From Ktedonobacter racemifer DSM 44963 (lineage in GTDB: Bacteria; Chloroflexota; Ktedonobacteria; Ktedonobacterales; Ktedonobacteraceae): DNA of 64,000 nucleotides. Positions 44,400 to 54,246 of the stretch are shown piece by piece. A program made the translations under genes and the position numbers. The notes under the pieces are model-generated. The model had not been told where the DNA came from, did no database searches, and saw only the letters and a program-made list of their open reading frames with translations. The DNA lies in NCBI RefSeq assembly GCF_000178855.1, contig NZ_ADVG01000005.1:310001-374000 (forward strand), given 5' to 3'. The first letter of the stretch is position 1; every line of letters begins with the position of its first letter.

Positions 44400-45647
44400 C
44401 TAAACGATGAGCGGTTTTTTCTTCGGCAGGGCATTCATTACCTCCTGGGGTAGATTCAGATCTCCCTGCACGAGCTCGGGTGGAGTCACTGCCATCCACT
44501 GGGCCAGGGAGATTTCGGCAAAGTGATCGGTTTTGAATAATACCAGAAAACGCAGGAGACTGTCTCCTGTATTCTCGATGTAGTGCCCCATATTTGTGGG
44601 AACATACCCGACGTCCCCTGCCTGGTAATCAAAGGTGCGAGCTTTGCCCTCTGCCCCAAACACGGTCATGCGCCCACTGCCTTCGATGTAGTATTGCCAC
44701 TCATCTGCATTTGGGTGCCAGTGCATCTCCCGTATCCCGTCTGGCTCAACATCCTGCAACACTGCCGCGATGGTCTTCGAGACATGGAAGCTGCTGGAGT
44801 CCACAATACGCACCGTGCCTTTCGGGGTTTGGATTGGTGGCTGTGCCAACATCTGGTAGGTGAAGCTTTGCGGCGCTGGGCCATAGGGGTCGGAGACCTG
44901 CATAACTAATGGCGGACCAGGCACGATGCCTGGGTAAATATACCGCTGTGATGGAGAGGGGAGATGCTGAAAATCGCTTTGAGGCACGCCAAAATTTTTT
45001 GCCAGGACCCCTTTGGGGGTATGCGCGAACCAGTCACTGAGCAAAAAGGTGTCATTCTCAGAGAAATTCCCGCTATCGAAAGCAAGCAGGAACTCACAGC
45101 CTTCTTCCAGGGCTTGAATAGAATGGGGATAGCCAGCGGGAAAGTACCACAGGTCACCGACGCCGACATTTCCCACAAAGTTGTGGCCTTGCGGGTCAAG
45201 GCATGTCACCTGGGCAGTCCCAACAAGCATATAGGCCCACTCTGCAACCGGGTGCCAGTGCAGTTCACGGATCGCTCCCGGCTTCAGACGCATATCCACG
45301 CCCGCGATGCTTGTCGCAATTGGCAAATCGACCTGCGTGACCTGCCGTGCCCAGCCACCATCTGTCAGCCGCATGGGAACATTGCTGAACGAGAATTTCA
45401 GGTTCGGCATATCGCCAGCGTCAGTTGGTGGTGGCGTTAACATATCGGGATTCAGTCGATCAAGTATCACATTGCGTGGGCCGGGATCATCCGCCCCAAG
45501 ATGGCCCTCAATCGGCTGTGGCACGGCGGAGGTACCAGTTGGAGGGTCATCAACGGTCGAGGAAAAAGCCGCCCTGGTCGTGCCGGAAACAGCGGCAGCA
45601 ACCCCAGCAGCCAGAGACTGGACGATTTTCCGTCTCGTTACGTCCAT
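44400..45647 (-). CDS. oxdC: bicupin oxalate decarboxylase-like protein, Tat-exported
   Basis: 415 residues; ATG 45647 chosen (MDVTRRKIVQSLAAGVAAAV), with AAAGGAT upstream. The start gives a clear twin-arginine signal (TRRKIVQSL, residues 4-12) absent from an upstream in-frame Met. Two cupin domains follow: metal ligands HWHPVAEW and FPAGYPHSI in the first, MHWHPNADEW and GYVPTNMGHYIEN in the second, each a Mn-binding His-x-His/Glu/His set. Order and length match oxalate decarboxylase (oxalate to formate and CO2) outside the membrane. The flexible lid sequence that separates decarboxylase from oxidase was not identified, so the exact reaction is open. Confidence 0.85.
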   Translation of the reverse strand: MDVTRRKIVQSLAAGVAAAVSGTTRAAFSSTVDDPPTGTSAVPQPIEGHLGADDPGPRNVILDRLNPDMLTPPPTDAGDMPNLKFSFSNVPMRLTDGGWARQVTQVDLPIATSIAGVDMRLKPGAIRELHWHPVAEWAYMLVGTAQVTCLDPQGHNFVGNVGVGDLWYFPAGYPHSIQALEEGCEFLLAFDSGNFSENDTFLLSDWFAHTPKGVLAKNFGVPQSDFQHLPSPSQRYIYPGIVPGPPLVMQVSDPYGPAPQSFTYQMLAQPPIQTPKGTVRIVDSSSFHVSKTIAAVLQDVEPDGIREMHWHPNADEWQYYIEGSGRMTVFGAEGKARTFDYQAGDVGYVPTNMGHYIENTGDSLLRFLVLFKTDHFAEISLAQWMAVTPPELVQGDLNLPQEVMNALPKKKPLIV

Positions 45648-46070
45648 TCTATTTGATCCTTTCTTTTTACCAAACCGAGGACCGTGGGACAAGACGCACA
45701 GCCCTCTATCCTTTTTACTATACGAGACTGGTAAAAGAAGAAAGGAGCACCTCCCAGGTGAGGGAGGCGAGAATGTTGCCAGAGGCTCACAGGGAGAGCT
45801 CCATCAAACCTCATCACGACCTTTACACAACATTCGGTATGGCATCAGCAGATGCCTTCTTTTCGTTTCCTCAATTGAAGGTTATTTGTTTACTCGAGTA
45901 CCATTGTGTTCATATTTTCGTCAGAAATTACTTATGTGTAAAGATCCCCTATCCAAAGAGAAATCTTCGAAGTGATAATACAGGCATAGCTCGCGCCTTT
46001 GGAACAAAACCTTCATAGTAAAACAAGGAGGGACTATGCCCATACACAAGAAATAGGATACCACACCGTC
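45648..46070. other. intergenic, no gene recognised
   Basis: About 420 bases between two minus-strand genes. A small CTCCCAGGTGAGGGAG hairpin-like stretch lies near 45750. No promoter pair could be assigned with confidence. Confidence 0.4.
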
Positions 46071-46922
46071 CTAGAGTTGCTTCCACTTGAGACCAGAAGA
46101 AGTGTGCTCTACACAACCAATGCCGGCAATATGAGCAGCGGTGAGCAGGGCTTGCTCGTCCAAAGCTGCCTGTATGAGCGCTTGGCGACTACTCAAATTG
46201 GTGTTGAAATCTGCCCATGAGGTCATCCAATCTGGATGTTCGACCTCCACTGGATCATGATAGAGGTCACCCAGACAGTAAAGTGTCTGCCCCTGGGAGT
46301 GGATACGCACAATCTGGTGACCAGCAGACTCGCCAGGAGCCGGGATGATTTGGATACCAGGGACAAGTTCACGCTCCCCCTCGACCAACTCCAGCAACCT
46401 CCTCTGGTACAATACACCAAGCGTGCTCCCATCCTGGGAATGGAGGTCCTGGAGCGCTTTCTGCATTTCGGACTGCTCCCAGTCAGCTCGTCCGAGAAAG
46501 CACCTGGCAAGGGGGAAACAGGGGACCATCTGCCCATTGCGCTCAGTCGTGGTACCCGAATAATGATCAAAATGGGCATGTGTAATGACGAGGTGCGTGA
46601 TGTCTTCGGGCCGTACTCCTTGCTCGCCCAATTGAGTAACCAGGCCTGGCGGTGGCTGATAGCCCGGCAGGAAGTATGGTGAAGATGGTGGAAAAGAGCG
46701 CGTGTAGTTGCACGCATCAATCAAGACCGACGCCCCGGGAAGGGCAATATGAAAACACTGTGTGGGAAAGCGTGCTGGTTGCTCAAGCCGTGCTGTGATA
46801 GCAGCATCCTGCTTATCCTCTGGAATGACCAGCTCATCGGACAGGCGAAACTCGATATCGCCGACATTCATGACAGACACGGTCGCGATACCAACTTCAA
46901 TCCTGCGCGTGTGATGACTCAT
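46071..46922 (-). CDS. MBL-fold metallo-hydrolase
   Basis: 283 residues; ATG 46922 (MSHHTRRIEVGIATVSVMNV) with GAAAGG upstream is preferred over the in-frame Met at 46958. The metallo-beta-lactamase motif THAHFDHYSG (HxHxDH) lies near residue 116, a later zinc ligand His in SAGHQIVRI, the bridging Asp in CLGDLYHD and a final His in LTAAHIAG. It resembles lactonase/alkylsulfatase-like single-domain hydrolases (AHL lactonase type). Substrate unknown. No signal peptide. Confidence 0.88.
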   Translation of the reverse strand: MSHHTRRIEVGIATVSVMNVGDIEFRLSDELVIPEDKQDAAITARLEQPARFPTQCFHIALPGASVLIDACNYTRSFPPSSPYFLPGYQPPPGLVTQLGEQGVRPEDITHLVITHAHFDHYSGTTTERNGQMVPCFPLARCFLGRADWEQSEMQKALQDLHSQDGSTLGVLYQRRLLELVEGERELVPGIQIIPAPGESAGHQIVRIHSQGQTLYCLGDLYHDPVEVEHPDWMTSWADFNTNLSSRQALIQAALDEQALLTAAHIAGIGCVEHTSSGLKWKQL

Positions 46923-47705
46923 GTTCTTTGCCTTTCTCGCTAGACTTTCTGACCTCACCCCTTAGGAGATTATTGTTACAGCTCTCCTCGTGGGTATTCT
47001 ATGCCAGAGCGAACGTGGTCGTAAAGAGCAATCATTCTATTCTGAGGCTTTACGCACAACTCGGCATGGTGTCTCAGCTTCACCCTGATCCGGTACGCAC
47101 GACCGAGTTTGCTCCTGCTCTCTCACCACCTTCCCCGCACACGGCTCCCGCATCGGGCTACGCGTCTCCTCACGTGGGCTTGTCCTGGAAAACTGGCCGC
47201 TTCTCGGGCCAAGACTTTGCGCTCCAGCCCGATAGGACCCTGCGGTGCCCTGCTGACCAGGCGCTTTCCGCCCATGAGCAACGCAGAGAAGCCGATGGTA
47301 GCCTGCGCGTGGTGTATGGGGCTAGCATTGTTGCCGCCCTTGTACGCTACGTGAGCAGTGTCAATGGCAGGGTGGCGCCACCAAGAAGCCGTGCCAGGTC
47401 AGCGTATTGTTGCATCCATTGGTCGTCGGGAATGCGCCGCAGTACCACCATCCGTTATGCTGCCATGCACTTCCAAGGATATCAGGATTATCTCCTGCAT
47501 CGACCACTCGACAAAAATTATCTCGACTACATCCACCAGCACCATTTAGATTTATGAAATATGCAACCCTGCTAGTTTGCTTGAGGATCATCTCGTTGCG
47601 CAATTCGTGGGGGCAGGAGGCTGGCTCAGCAGGTTGAAGGTCAGCTGATAGAACCCGAGGCGGTCCACAACCGTAGATAAGAATATATATATTTTCCGCT
47701 ACATC
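46923..47705. other. gene-free region with a group II intron-like remnant
   Basis: About 780 bases with no convincing gene; open frames here lack family similarity. On the minus strand at 47125-47158, GATGCGGGAGCCGTGTGCGG followed by GGAAGGTGG is the 5' strand of a typical group II domain V without its 3' strand. This suggests a decayed intron end. Confidence 0.4.
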
Positions 47706-47720
47706 ATGGAGGGAATCTGC

Positions 47721-48935
47721 GTGACCCAGTCCCCAGAGATTGATCTGTTTTCGTCTGCTGCCAAGGCCAATCCGTATCCCAGCTATACCCTGGTGCGCTC
47801 CAGTGATCCCGTGTATCCTCTGAACATGGAAGATGGGCACACCAGCTGGCTCATTACGCGTTACGAGGACGCACTGGCCATTCTGAAAGATCAGCGGTTC
47901 ATCAAGGACTTCCGTCGCTTGCTTACCCCAGAACAACGGGAGAAGATTCGGGAAGATGCATATTCCGCGTTGAGCGCTCATATGCTCAGTGCTGATCCAC
48001 CAGATCATACCAGGCTGCGCGCACTGGTCAATATCTCGTTTACCCCGCGTTTGGTTGAGCAGTGGCGCGAGCGCATCCAGGTTCTGGCTAATGAGCTTAT
48101 CGACGCGATTGAGCGGCAGGAAGACCGCGAGTTCGATCTGATCGACGCTTTTGCCTTCCCTTTGCCTATTGTGGTTATCACGGAGATGCTGGGTGTGCCC
48201 ACGGAGGACCGCGCCCGTTTCCGCGAGTGGTCAAATGCGCTGCTTGATGCAACGGGAAAGCCAGAAGCCATCCTAGGTACGCGTGAGAAAATTATCGCGT
48301 TTACGATGTACCTGCGTCATTTGATCGAGACGAAACGCCAGCAGCTTGGCGACGATCTGATAGGTCGACTGCTCGTGGCCGAGGCCAATGGAGATACATT
48401 AAACGAGACCGAACTCATCTCGATGATCTTCCTGCTCCTTATAGCTGGACACGAGACGACGGTGAACCTGATTGGCAATGGCATGCTGGCTCTGTTGCAG
48501 TATCCCGAGCAAAAGCAGCTTCTCCAGGAGAATCCTTTACTGATTAAGAACGCCATCGAAGAGTTTCTGCGCTTCCACAGTCCAGTTGCCATCAGCACAC
48601 GCCGATGGGTGGGCGAAGACCTCGAATTTGGCGGCAAGCAGATGCGTCGGGGCGACCCTGTGCTGGTCAGTCTAGCCGCAGCCAATCATGATCCCGAAGC
48701 GTTCGCGCAGCCGGATGAGCTGGATATCACTCGTCAGGAGAACCGCCACCTGGCCTTTGGCATGGGCATCCATTACTGTCTGGGCGCCCCTCTGGCACGC
48801 TTGGAGGGGCAAATTGCCATCCGCACACTCTTGCAACGTCTACCCAATATGCGTCTGGCTGTGCCCGCTGAGGAGTTGGTCTGGCGGCCCAGCATGCTGC
48901 TGTTGGGTGTCAGCAAATTGCCGGTGGCGTTTTAA
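47721..48935 (+). CDS. cytochrome P450 monooxygenase
   Basis: 404-residue soluble bacterial P450 (CYP107-like class). The GTG at 47721 is preferred over the in-frame ATG 47706 because GGAGGG lies 8 bases before it and the family starts TQSPEIDLFS. Landmarks: I-helix LIAGHETTVNLIGNG (oxygen-activating Glu-Thr), K-helix EEFLRFHSP (ExxR), and heme loop FGMGIHYCLGAPLARLE with the axial Cys353. No membrane anchor, so electrons must come from ferredoxin partners not encoded here. Substrate unknown. Followed by a hairpin. Confidence 0.93.
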   Translation: MTQSPEIDLFSSAAKANPYPSYTLVRSSDPVYPLNMEDGHTSWLITRYEDALAILKDQRFIKDFRRLLTPEQREKIREDAYSALSAHMLSADPPDHTRLRALVNISFTPRLVEQWRERIQVLANELIDAIERQEDREFDLIDAFAFPLPIVVITEMLGVPTEDRARFREWSNALLDATGKPEAILGTREKIIAFTMYLRHLIETKRQQLGDDLIGRLLVAEANGDTLNETELISMIFLLLIAGHETTVNLIGNGMLALLQYPEQKQLLQENPLLIKNAIEEFLRFHSPVAISTRRWVGEDLEFGGKQMRRGDPVLVSLAAANHDPEAFAQPDELDITRQENRHLAFGMGIHYCLGAPLARLEGQIAIRTLLQRLPNMRLAVPAEELVWRPSMLLLGVSKLPVAF

Positions 48936-48949
48936 AGTTGTTCAGGAAA

Positions 48950-48991
48950 CAGAAAAGGTTGAGATTGATATATCAAGCCCAGCCTTTTCTG
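48950..48991 (+). terminator. hairpin after the P450 gene
   Basis: Twelve-bp stem CAGAAAAGGTTG/CAGCCTTTTCTG (one G-U) with an 18-nt loop, 15 bases after the stop. No pure T-run follows, so termination efficiency is uncertain. Confidence 0.5.
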
Positions 48992-49324
48992 CTCTTCAAA
49001 CAATTTCATAGCACGGGATGTTCACCGCGATTGTGCCCGAGATCGTGCCTATGAAGACCATAGGTTCTGACAGAACCTAGGAGGAGAACTCCATGGGCTG
49101 TAATAAGTGTTGCTATTCTCAGTGAGAATAGCGTGGCTGAAGATCCCCTCCATGACGAGAACAACTACCACGTATGCCGCCAGACTTGCTATACATTCCA
49201 TCCTGGCATTCTTCCACGTAGCCATGTCCATTCCAAAAACTGGCGATACAGGAAAAATAGGGCTATGTTGCAAAAATACGAAGAGGAACACAAAGAACGG
49301 AGTTTCATCGGTCTTCTGTTGCGT

Positions 49325-49783
49325 TTAGATAGCTACTCCGAACAGTTCTGCAATGAACGCAGCCTGCTTTGGGCTGTCGCCTTTCTTTACCTCTCGTACC
49401 TGTCCTTTTCTGATCATATTCATGATCTCATATCCTTGTAAAGTCTTCATTGCCGTCTCAAACGAAAAGAAGCCCAGTCCTGGTTTGACCAGTCGTTTGA
49501 TAAAGCGGTGATCTTGCTCGATCAGGTTGTTGAGGTACTTGTTCTGCCGCAATTCACACGCTACGGCAAGAAGCCCTGCTGTTTTCAAATGCTTGAGGGC
49601 TTTGGGATACGCCGCGTTTTTGTCAACCGTGATGACGCGGGGAGTGGTCGTGTGAGACGCCCCAAGAGCTTTTGCGAAAAAACGCCCGGCGGCCTGAGCA
49701 TCACGGATGATGCTCAAATGGAACTCCAGAGTGTTTCCCTGAGAATCCACCGCGCGGTACAAGTACATCCAAACTCCTTTGAC
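49325..49783 (-). pseudogene. IS6 transposase, 3' exon
   Basis: Encodes VKGVWMYLYRAVDSQGNTLE, the second DDE Asp in VITVDKNAAYP and the Glu region NLIEQDHRFIKR, ending at 49325. The junction GTCAAAGGAGTT follows the intron 3' end ...CCTATCCTAC. It joins 52710-52460 to give an IS6 transposase of 236 residues, provided one missing base is restored in the 5' exon. Confidence 0.85.
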
Positions 49784-50037
49784 GTAGGATAGGCCGCTGG
49801 CGAGGTACTGTCATCGCTTTGACCTGCCAGAATACATCTGGTGGTGTCTGGGCCAGCCCTTTTCCATCGGCCCTCCCCCGAACCGTGCTTGCAGGTTTCC
49901 TCAGCACACGGCTCTCCAGTTTCTCGCCGTTCTTCCGAGTTGGCTCTCCGCATTACGCGTCCCTTTCCCGGTTCCCGACGATACTCCCTGTTCCCCTTCG
50001 TCGTGTCCCAGGAATTCCCCTGGGCATTTGGCATGAA

Positions 50038-50725
50038 GTAGACCGCCAGCGAGGTACTGATGCTGTCCCGACCTGCCTGATGTTTCAGGTGGTTTCCTGG
50101 ACTCAGCCCTTTTCCAACGGTCTCTTCCCGAACCCAGCGGGCCACTTTCATGGCACTGTAGCTCTCCAGAACCCTTTGCCTCGTTGCGCAAAGATCGTGT
50201 GGCCCATCCAGGCCAACCTCTGCCGCTGAGACGAGTTCCTGGGACCCTTCGCCCTGTCTGTGTCTTTCTCACAGGCCCCGGCGGAGCGTGACTTCCGCGA
50301 CTACTTCGGTCCCTCTGTACCCATACACCTCGCGGTGGTTAGGGCAACCCCAAGTTGCCTCCAAGAATCTCAGTTCGTGCTCCAGGTGTCCTTTACGTCT
50401 TTTCCCGTTCCTTACGGGTAGGCTCCGACGGAAGCTTTGTCGGGAAGTAGTACCGTTCCCGGCAACGTCGAACACAGGCGCTAGTACCGTTTCCTGTGGG
50501 CTGCCCCGGTTCCGCCTTGACTGGGCTTCAGACAATCAGTCTTCACCATACACGACTTACCTGACGAGCCTCTGGCCCCTGGTACTGGGACTTCACTCGC
50601 CTTTGATACAACATGCTACGGTCCCCTCAACTCTTTCGAGCGAAAGTAAGTTGCTGGTTTATCCACACTGCTTCAGTGGACCCACCCCGACGGGTGAGAG
50701 AGATTCTTGTGCCACATGGGCGCAC
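50038..50725 (-). mobile_element. ORF-less group II intron C3 (688 bp)
   Basis: Begins GTGCGCCC at 50725, immediately after the 3' end of C2, and ends ...GGCGGTCTAC at 50038. Its domain V (35 nt, GAGC ... GTTC with a GAAA loop) is at 50130-50164. It diverges from C1 and C2 in much of its length. Confidence 0.82.
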
Positions 50726-51376
50726 GTAGGGTAAGAGGCCAAGTCCCGATTGCTCGGGAGCATCAACCCCTCCCCTCCGAACTCCACGTGCACCCTTTCG
50801 ATGCATGAAGCTCTCCAGAGGCCAGTGTCTTTTCAACACCACTCCCACAGTGGTCTTCTGACACATCCGTGTCAACCACCATTTTTGAGTGTGGCCTCCT
50901 GCAACCCTTTGCTGGGTACATACCCAACTCGTATGGTCGCTCCGTCACCATGCCCCTTACGGGGTTTAGGCGATCCCTTAGTTCCATCAAATGTCTCAGT
51001 CTGTACGTAGGTGCCCATTTCGTCATTTCCCTCTCCGTGAGGGCTGGCTCCAACGAGAGCTTGTAGGGAAAGTAGTACCGTTCCCCTACACGTTGGACAC
51101 AGGCGATAGTCCCTTCTCCTGTGGGCTGCTCCATTTCCGCCGTGACTTGAATTCAGCCAATCAAGACTTCACCCTATACAGCTTCACTGATGAGCCTCTG
51201 GCTCCTGGGACTGGAGCTTCACTCACCTTTGACACGACATGCTATTTTCCCCCCACGCCTTTCGGGTGAAGGTGTCCCCGCTCTCTATGAGAACGGGTAA
51301 GTCGCTGTGTTACTCACCTTGCTCTAGTGAGCTTACCCCGACGGGTAAGGGAGACATTTGTGGCACAAAGGCGCAC
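50726..51376 (-). mobile_element. ORF-less group II intron C2 (651 bp)
   Basis: GTGCGCC at 51376 to ...CTTACCCTAC at 50726; domain V at 50779-50813. Nearly identical to C1 with a constant offset of 656 bases. C1 and C2 differ in length by a 5-nt CCTAC repeat at the 3' end. Confidence 0.85.
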
Positions 51377-52032
51377 GTAGGGTAGGGTAAGAGGCCAAGT
51401 CCCGATTGCTCGGGAGCATCAACCCCTCCCCTCCGAACTCCACGTGCACCCTTTCGATGCATGAAGCTCTCCAGAGGCCAGTGTCTTTTCAACACCACTC
51501 CCACAGTGGTCTTCTGACACATCCGTGTCAACCACCATTTTTGAGTGTGGCCTCCTGCAACCCTTTGCTGGGTACATACCCAACTCGTATGGTCGCTCCG
51601 TCACCATGCCCCTTACGGGGTTTAGGCGATCCCTTAGTTCCATCAAATGTCTCAGTCTGTACGTAGGTGCCCATTTCGTCATTTCCCTCTCCGTGAGGGC
51701 TGGCTCCAACGAGAGCTTGTAGGGAAAGTAGTACCGTTCCCCTACACGTTGGACACAGGCGATAGTCCCTTCTCCTGTGGGCTGCTCCATTTCCGCCGTG
51801 ACTTGAATTCAGCCAATCAAGACTTCACCCTATACAGCTTCACTGATGAGCCTCTGGCTCCTGGGACTGGAGCTTCACTCACCTTTGACACGACATGCTA
51901 TTTTCCCCCCACGCCTTTCGGGTGAAGGTGTCCCCGCTCTCTATGAGAACGGGTAAGTCGCTGTGTTACTCACCTTGCTCTAGTGAGCTTACCCCGACGG
52001 GTAAGGGAGACATTTGTGGCACAAAGGCGCAC
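51377..52032 (-). mobile_element. ORF-less group II intron C1 (656 bp)
   Basis: GTGCGCC at 52032 to ...CCCTACCCTAC at 51377; domain V at 51435-51469. It is the unit inserted directly in C0, after ...CCGTAGTA. The near-identity with C2 makes the pair a 650-bp tandem repeat. Confidence 0.85.
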
Positions 52033-52459
52033 TACTACGGGAACTCCGTCGCCATCGGATTCTCATCCCTTAGGCGATCCCGCATTTGCGCCTGTGAGAC
52101 GTTCAGTCCGTTTAGGTGCCCATTTCGTTCCCTTCAACCAGTTCACTACTGGTCACTCACTGGAGAAAGCGTTCCCTCTCCGTGAAAGTCTGAGAGGTAT
52201 TCCAGTGTCATCGCTTCAGATAGGCTGCGATGGATGACCTACACATCGTTGGGAACTTGGGTTCAACTCATTCAAGCTTCACCATGCGGACAGGACTTGC
52301 GGCGCACTACACTACCTATCTTCGTGTTCCGCCGCTTTACAAGCATGCTACTTTCCCCTTTGTCTTTCGACGCCAGGTCGGCCAGTCATCCTCAAGGTCA
52401 TCTGCTTTCAACCTTGCCATCCTCGAGATGGAATCATCACAAGCGCCGAAGAGGCGCAC

Positions 52460-52710
52460 CTTCACGTAGGTCTCATCTACCCACCAGGAGTCATTGGTGG
52501 TCTTGAGATGAGGACGGCAGCGCTTCTCCAACTCGGGAGCGTAACGTTGTACCCACCGATAGATCGTGGAGTGATCCACCAAGAGACCCGCTCGCGCATC
52601 ATCTCTTCCAGATCGCGGTAGCTGAAAGCGTACCTTAAATACCAGCGCACGCACAACAGAATGATCGATGTTTCGAAGTGGCGCCATTTGAAGAGATGTT
52701 GTCCTGCCAT
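52460..52710 (-). pseudogene. IS6 transposase, 5' exon with one-base frameshift
   Basis: ATG 52710 (AGAGGA upstream) gives MAGQHLFKWRHFETSIILLC, then YAFSYRDLEEMMRER. The frame then breaks: the expected GLLVDHSTIYRWVQRYAPEL continues in another frame, explained by loss of one base at about 52590 (GAGCGGGTC for GAGCGnGGTC). The exon ends DETYVK at 52460, with the first catalytic Asp in WWVDETY. The shift makes the gene non-functional unless it is an assembly error. Confidence 0.8.
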
Positions 52711-52777
52711 GAGAGGTCCTCTTCGGTCTTCTTTTGGGCCCACTCTGCCAGATCAGCTTTCTCTTTGCAACACAGCC

Positions 52778-53041
52778 GGATTCTGCGGGCGCAATTGGTA
52801 TCATTCTTCGAGTCGCTCCCATGCCGAAAATCCGTGTTGCAGAGACCGCTTGCCCACCCAGAGATCCGTGCCGATTTTCCCACCCGTGAGATTTGTCATG
52901 GTCAAATCTGGAGGAATTTCACTTCTCCTCCCGTCCAGATGCGGGTACACTCCTGCGTAGGAGCAGATGCGAGCATCGAAATGGAGCAATGTACCAGAGA
53001 GATCTTTCTCTGATCTCGGCTGGGAAAAGGAGGAAAGACCG
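52778..53041. other. intergenic region after IS6
   Basis: About 260 bases with no recognised gene; the last part carries the ribosome-binding site GGAGGAAAG of the next gene. Confidence 0.35.
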
Positions 53042-53421
53042 TTGATCGTTCGGATAGCACAATGGGTATTGCGTATCTGTATTGGATTGGCCTTGATCCT
53101 TGGAATCCTATTCTGGACAAGCCACGCAGCCGATAGCCTAGTCTTTGTCCATATGGGATTGGGTATCCTGGTCGTGATTTCCCTTTGGACACTGGGTTTG
53201 GCCCAAGCCCTGACAAAGGGGGGAGACTGGAGTTTGGCGATAGGTGCCGTGGTGGTAGGCCTCATCCTCGTAGCATCCGGGGGACCCAGGACGAGATTCT
53301 CACGGGCTCGTGGCACTGGCTCATCCAGATGATCCACCTGCTGCTGGGTCTCTCAGCGCTTGGCCTCGGAGAGAGGATTGGCGGTCGCTCCAGGCACCGC
53401 AGAGTGCCAGCAATGTCTTAA
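53042..53421 (+). pseudogene. small four-TM membrane protein with homopolymer frameshift
   Basis: TTG 53042 with GGAGGAAAG upstream starts LIVRIAQWVLRICIGLALIL; further hydrophobic spans follow (LVFVHMGLGILVVISLW and LAIGAVVVGLILVASGG). At a G5 run (53278-53282) the frame changes. The expected continuation GTQDEILTGSWHWLIQMIHL, then LLGLSALGLGERIGGR lies in the next phase and ends 53421. One extra G would restore a protein of about 127 residues. This may be a sequencing error or a real mutation. Confidence 0.6.
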
Positions 53422-53519
53422 CCATCGCCGTATGCAGATTCGAAACGTTCCCGTCTCCATGGACTGTCTTCCAGATAGTGACGAGCCTGAGCGTGATTCG
53501 CGTTCTGGAGAAACCAGAG

Positions 53520-54026
53520 ATGCATGAGAAAGAAACAAGCAACATGTCAACGAGAACCAGCACGATGTCAGCACTACATCTTCAAGAAGACGCGCTGCTG
53601 AAACTGAAGCTGATCGGATATTGGGTGACCACCATCATCGTCACGCTTGAGCTGCTAGCAGGTGGCGTGACAGACCTGATCCATAGGCCAGCACTACTCT
53701 TTGCCGGCGACCCTGTCGTCCTTATCCTGGCAAAGCTTGGCTACCCAGTGTACTTGCTCACGATCCTGGGCGTGTGGAAGCTGCTGGGAGCCGTCACCTT
53801 GCTTATGCCGCGTTTTCCTCGGCTCAAGGAATGGGCATATGCCGGCACCTTCATCGAACTGACAGGTGCCGCTGCATCGAGTGCGGCGCGCGGCGGTGGC
53901 ATGGGCGATCTCATAGGACCCCTTATCCTCGCCGTGCTCACGCTCGCTTCGTGGGCGCTTCGACCGCCAAGCCGGACCCTCGGCGTCCTCTTTCCTGGGA
54001 GGCGCACAGGCGTAGGACCGTCCTGA
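53520..54026 (+). CDS. DoxX-like membrane protein
   Basis: 168 residues from ATG 53520 (GGAGA upstream); ATG 53544 or 53565 are alternatives. Four hydrophobic spans: LIGYWVTTIIVTLELLAGG, VVLILAKLGYPVYLLTILGV, LLGAVTLLMPRFPRLKEWAY and a C-terminal LILAVLTLASWAL. The pattern, including KLGYPVYLLTILGVWKLLGA, is that of DoxX-like family 2 proteins, small integral membrane proteins linked to redox or stress roles. The upstream frameshifted membrane protein and downstream sensor kinase are on the same strand. Confidence 0.75.
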   Translation: MHEKETSNMSTRTSTMSALHLQEDALLKLKLIGYWVTTIIVTLELLAGGVTDLIHRPALLFAGDPVVLILAKLGYPVYLLTILGVWKLLGAVTLLMPRFPRLKEWAYAGTFIELTGAAASSAARGGGMGDLIGPLILAVLTLASWALRPPSRTLGVLFPGRRTGVGPS

Positions 54027-54246
54027 ACGCTTGCCCCGGTCATCCATATGGGGCCAGATGCAAAGAAAGGGACAGTGCTGAAGCACAGTGCGACGGGGAG
54101 CCGACCTCGCACGTGATGGGACGGAGGGCCTCGTCGTCATCGAGGGAAACAGGATCGAGGAAGATCAGCCTGGACAACAGCAGTGGTACAATGGAAGCGG
54201 ATGCCCGGCGACATCATTGACGGTACCGGAAAGAAGGGACTCTGCT

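Larger units (their letters stand above)
49784..52459 (-). mobile_element. group II intron C0 with three introns inserted in it
   Basis: 5' end GTGCGCC at 52459, 3' end ...CCTATCCTAC at 49784, both fixed by the transposase join TYVKVKGVWMY. The outer intron consists of 52459-52033 and 50037-49784 (681 nt together) with its domain V at 49880-49914. The remaining 1995 bp (50038-52032) are three complete ORF-less introns head to tail. No reverse transcriptase is encoded. Confidence 0.85.
49261..52777 (-). mobile_element. IS6-family element carrying an intron array
   Basis: Terminal repeats GGCTATGTTGCAAA (49261-49274) and GGCTGTGTTGCAAA (reverse strand, 52777-52764) differ at one base and match the GGCTCTGTTGCAAA type of IS6/IS240. 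Between them is a transposase in two exons separated by 2676 bp of group II intron sequence. Without introns the element would be about 840 bp, normal for IS6. Confidence 0.85.

Noticed and set aside
46928..47557. Plus-strand frame of 209 codons before the P450 gene.
   Set aside because: Composition is not protein-like and it spans the domain V-like remnant.
47361..48008. Minus-strand frame of 215 codons overlapping the P450 start.
   Set aside because: No start signal or similarity; it overlaps the strongly supported P450.
50734..52031. Duplicated short ORFs (for example the identical 123-codon frames at 50763 and 51419).
   Set aside because: They are not genes; they lie inside repeated ORF-less group II introns and cross domain V hairpins.
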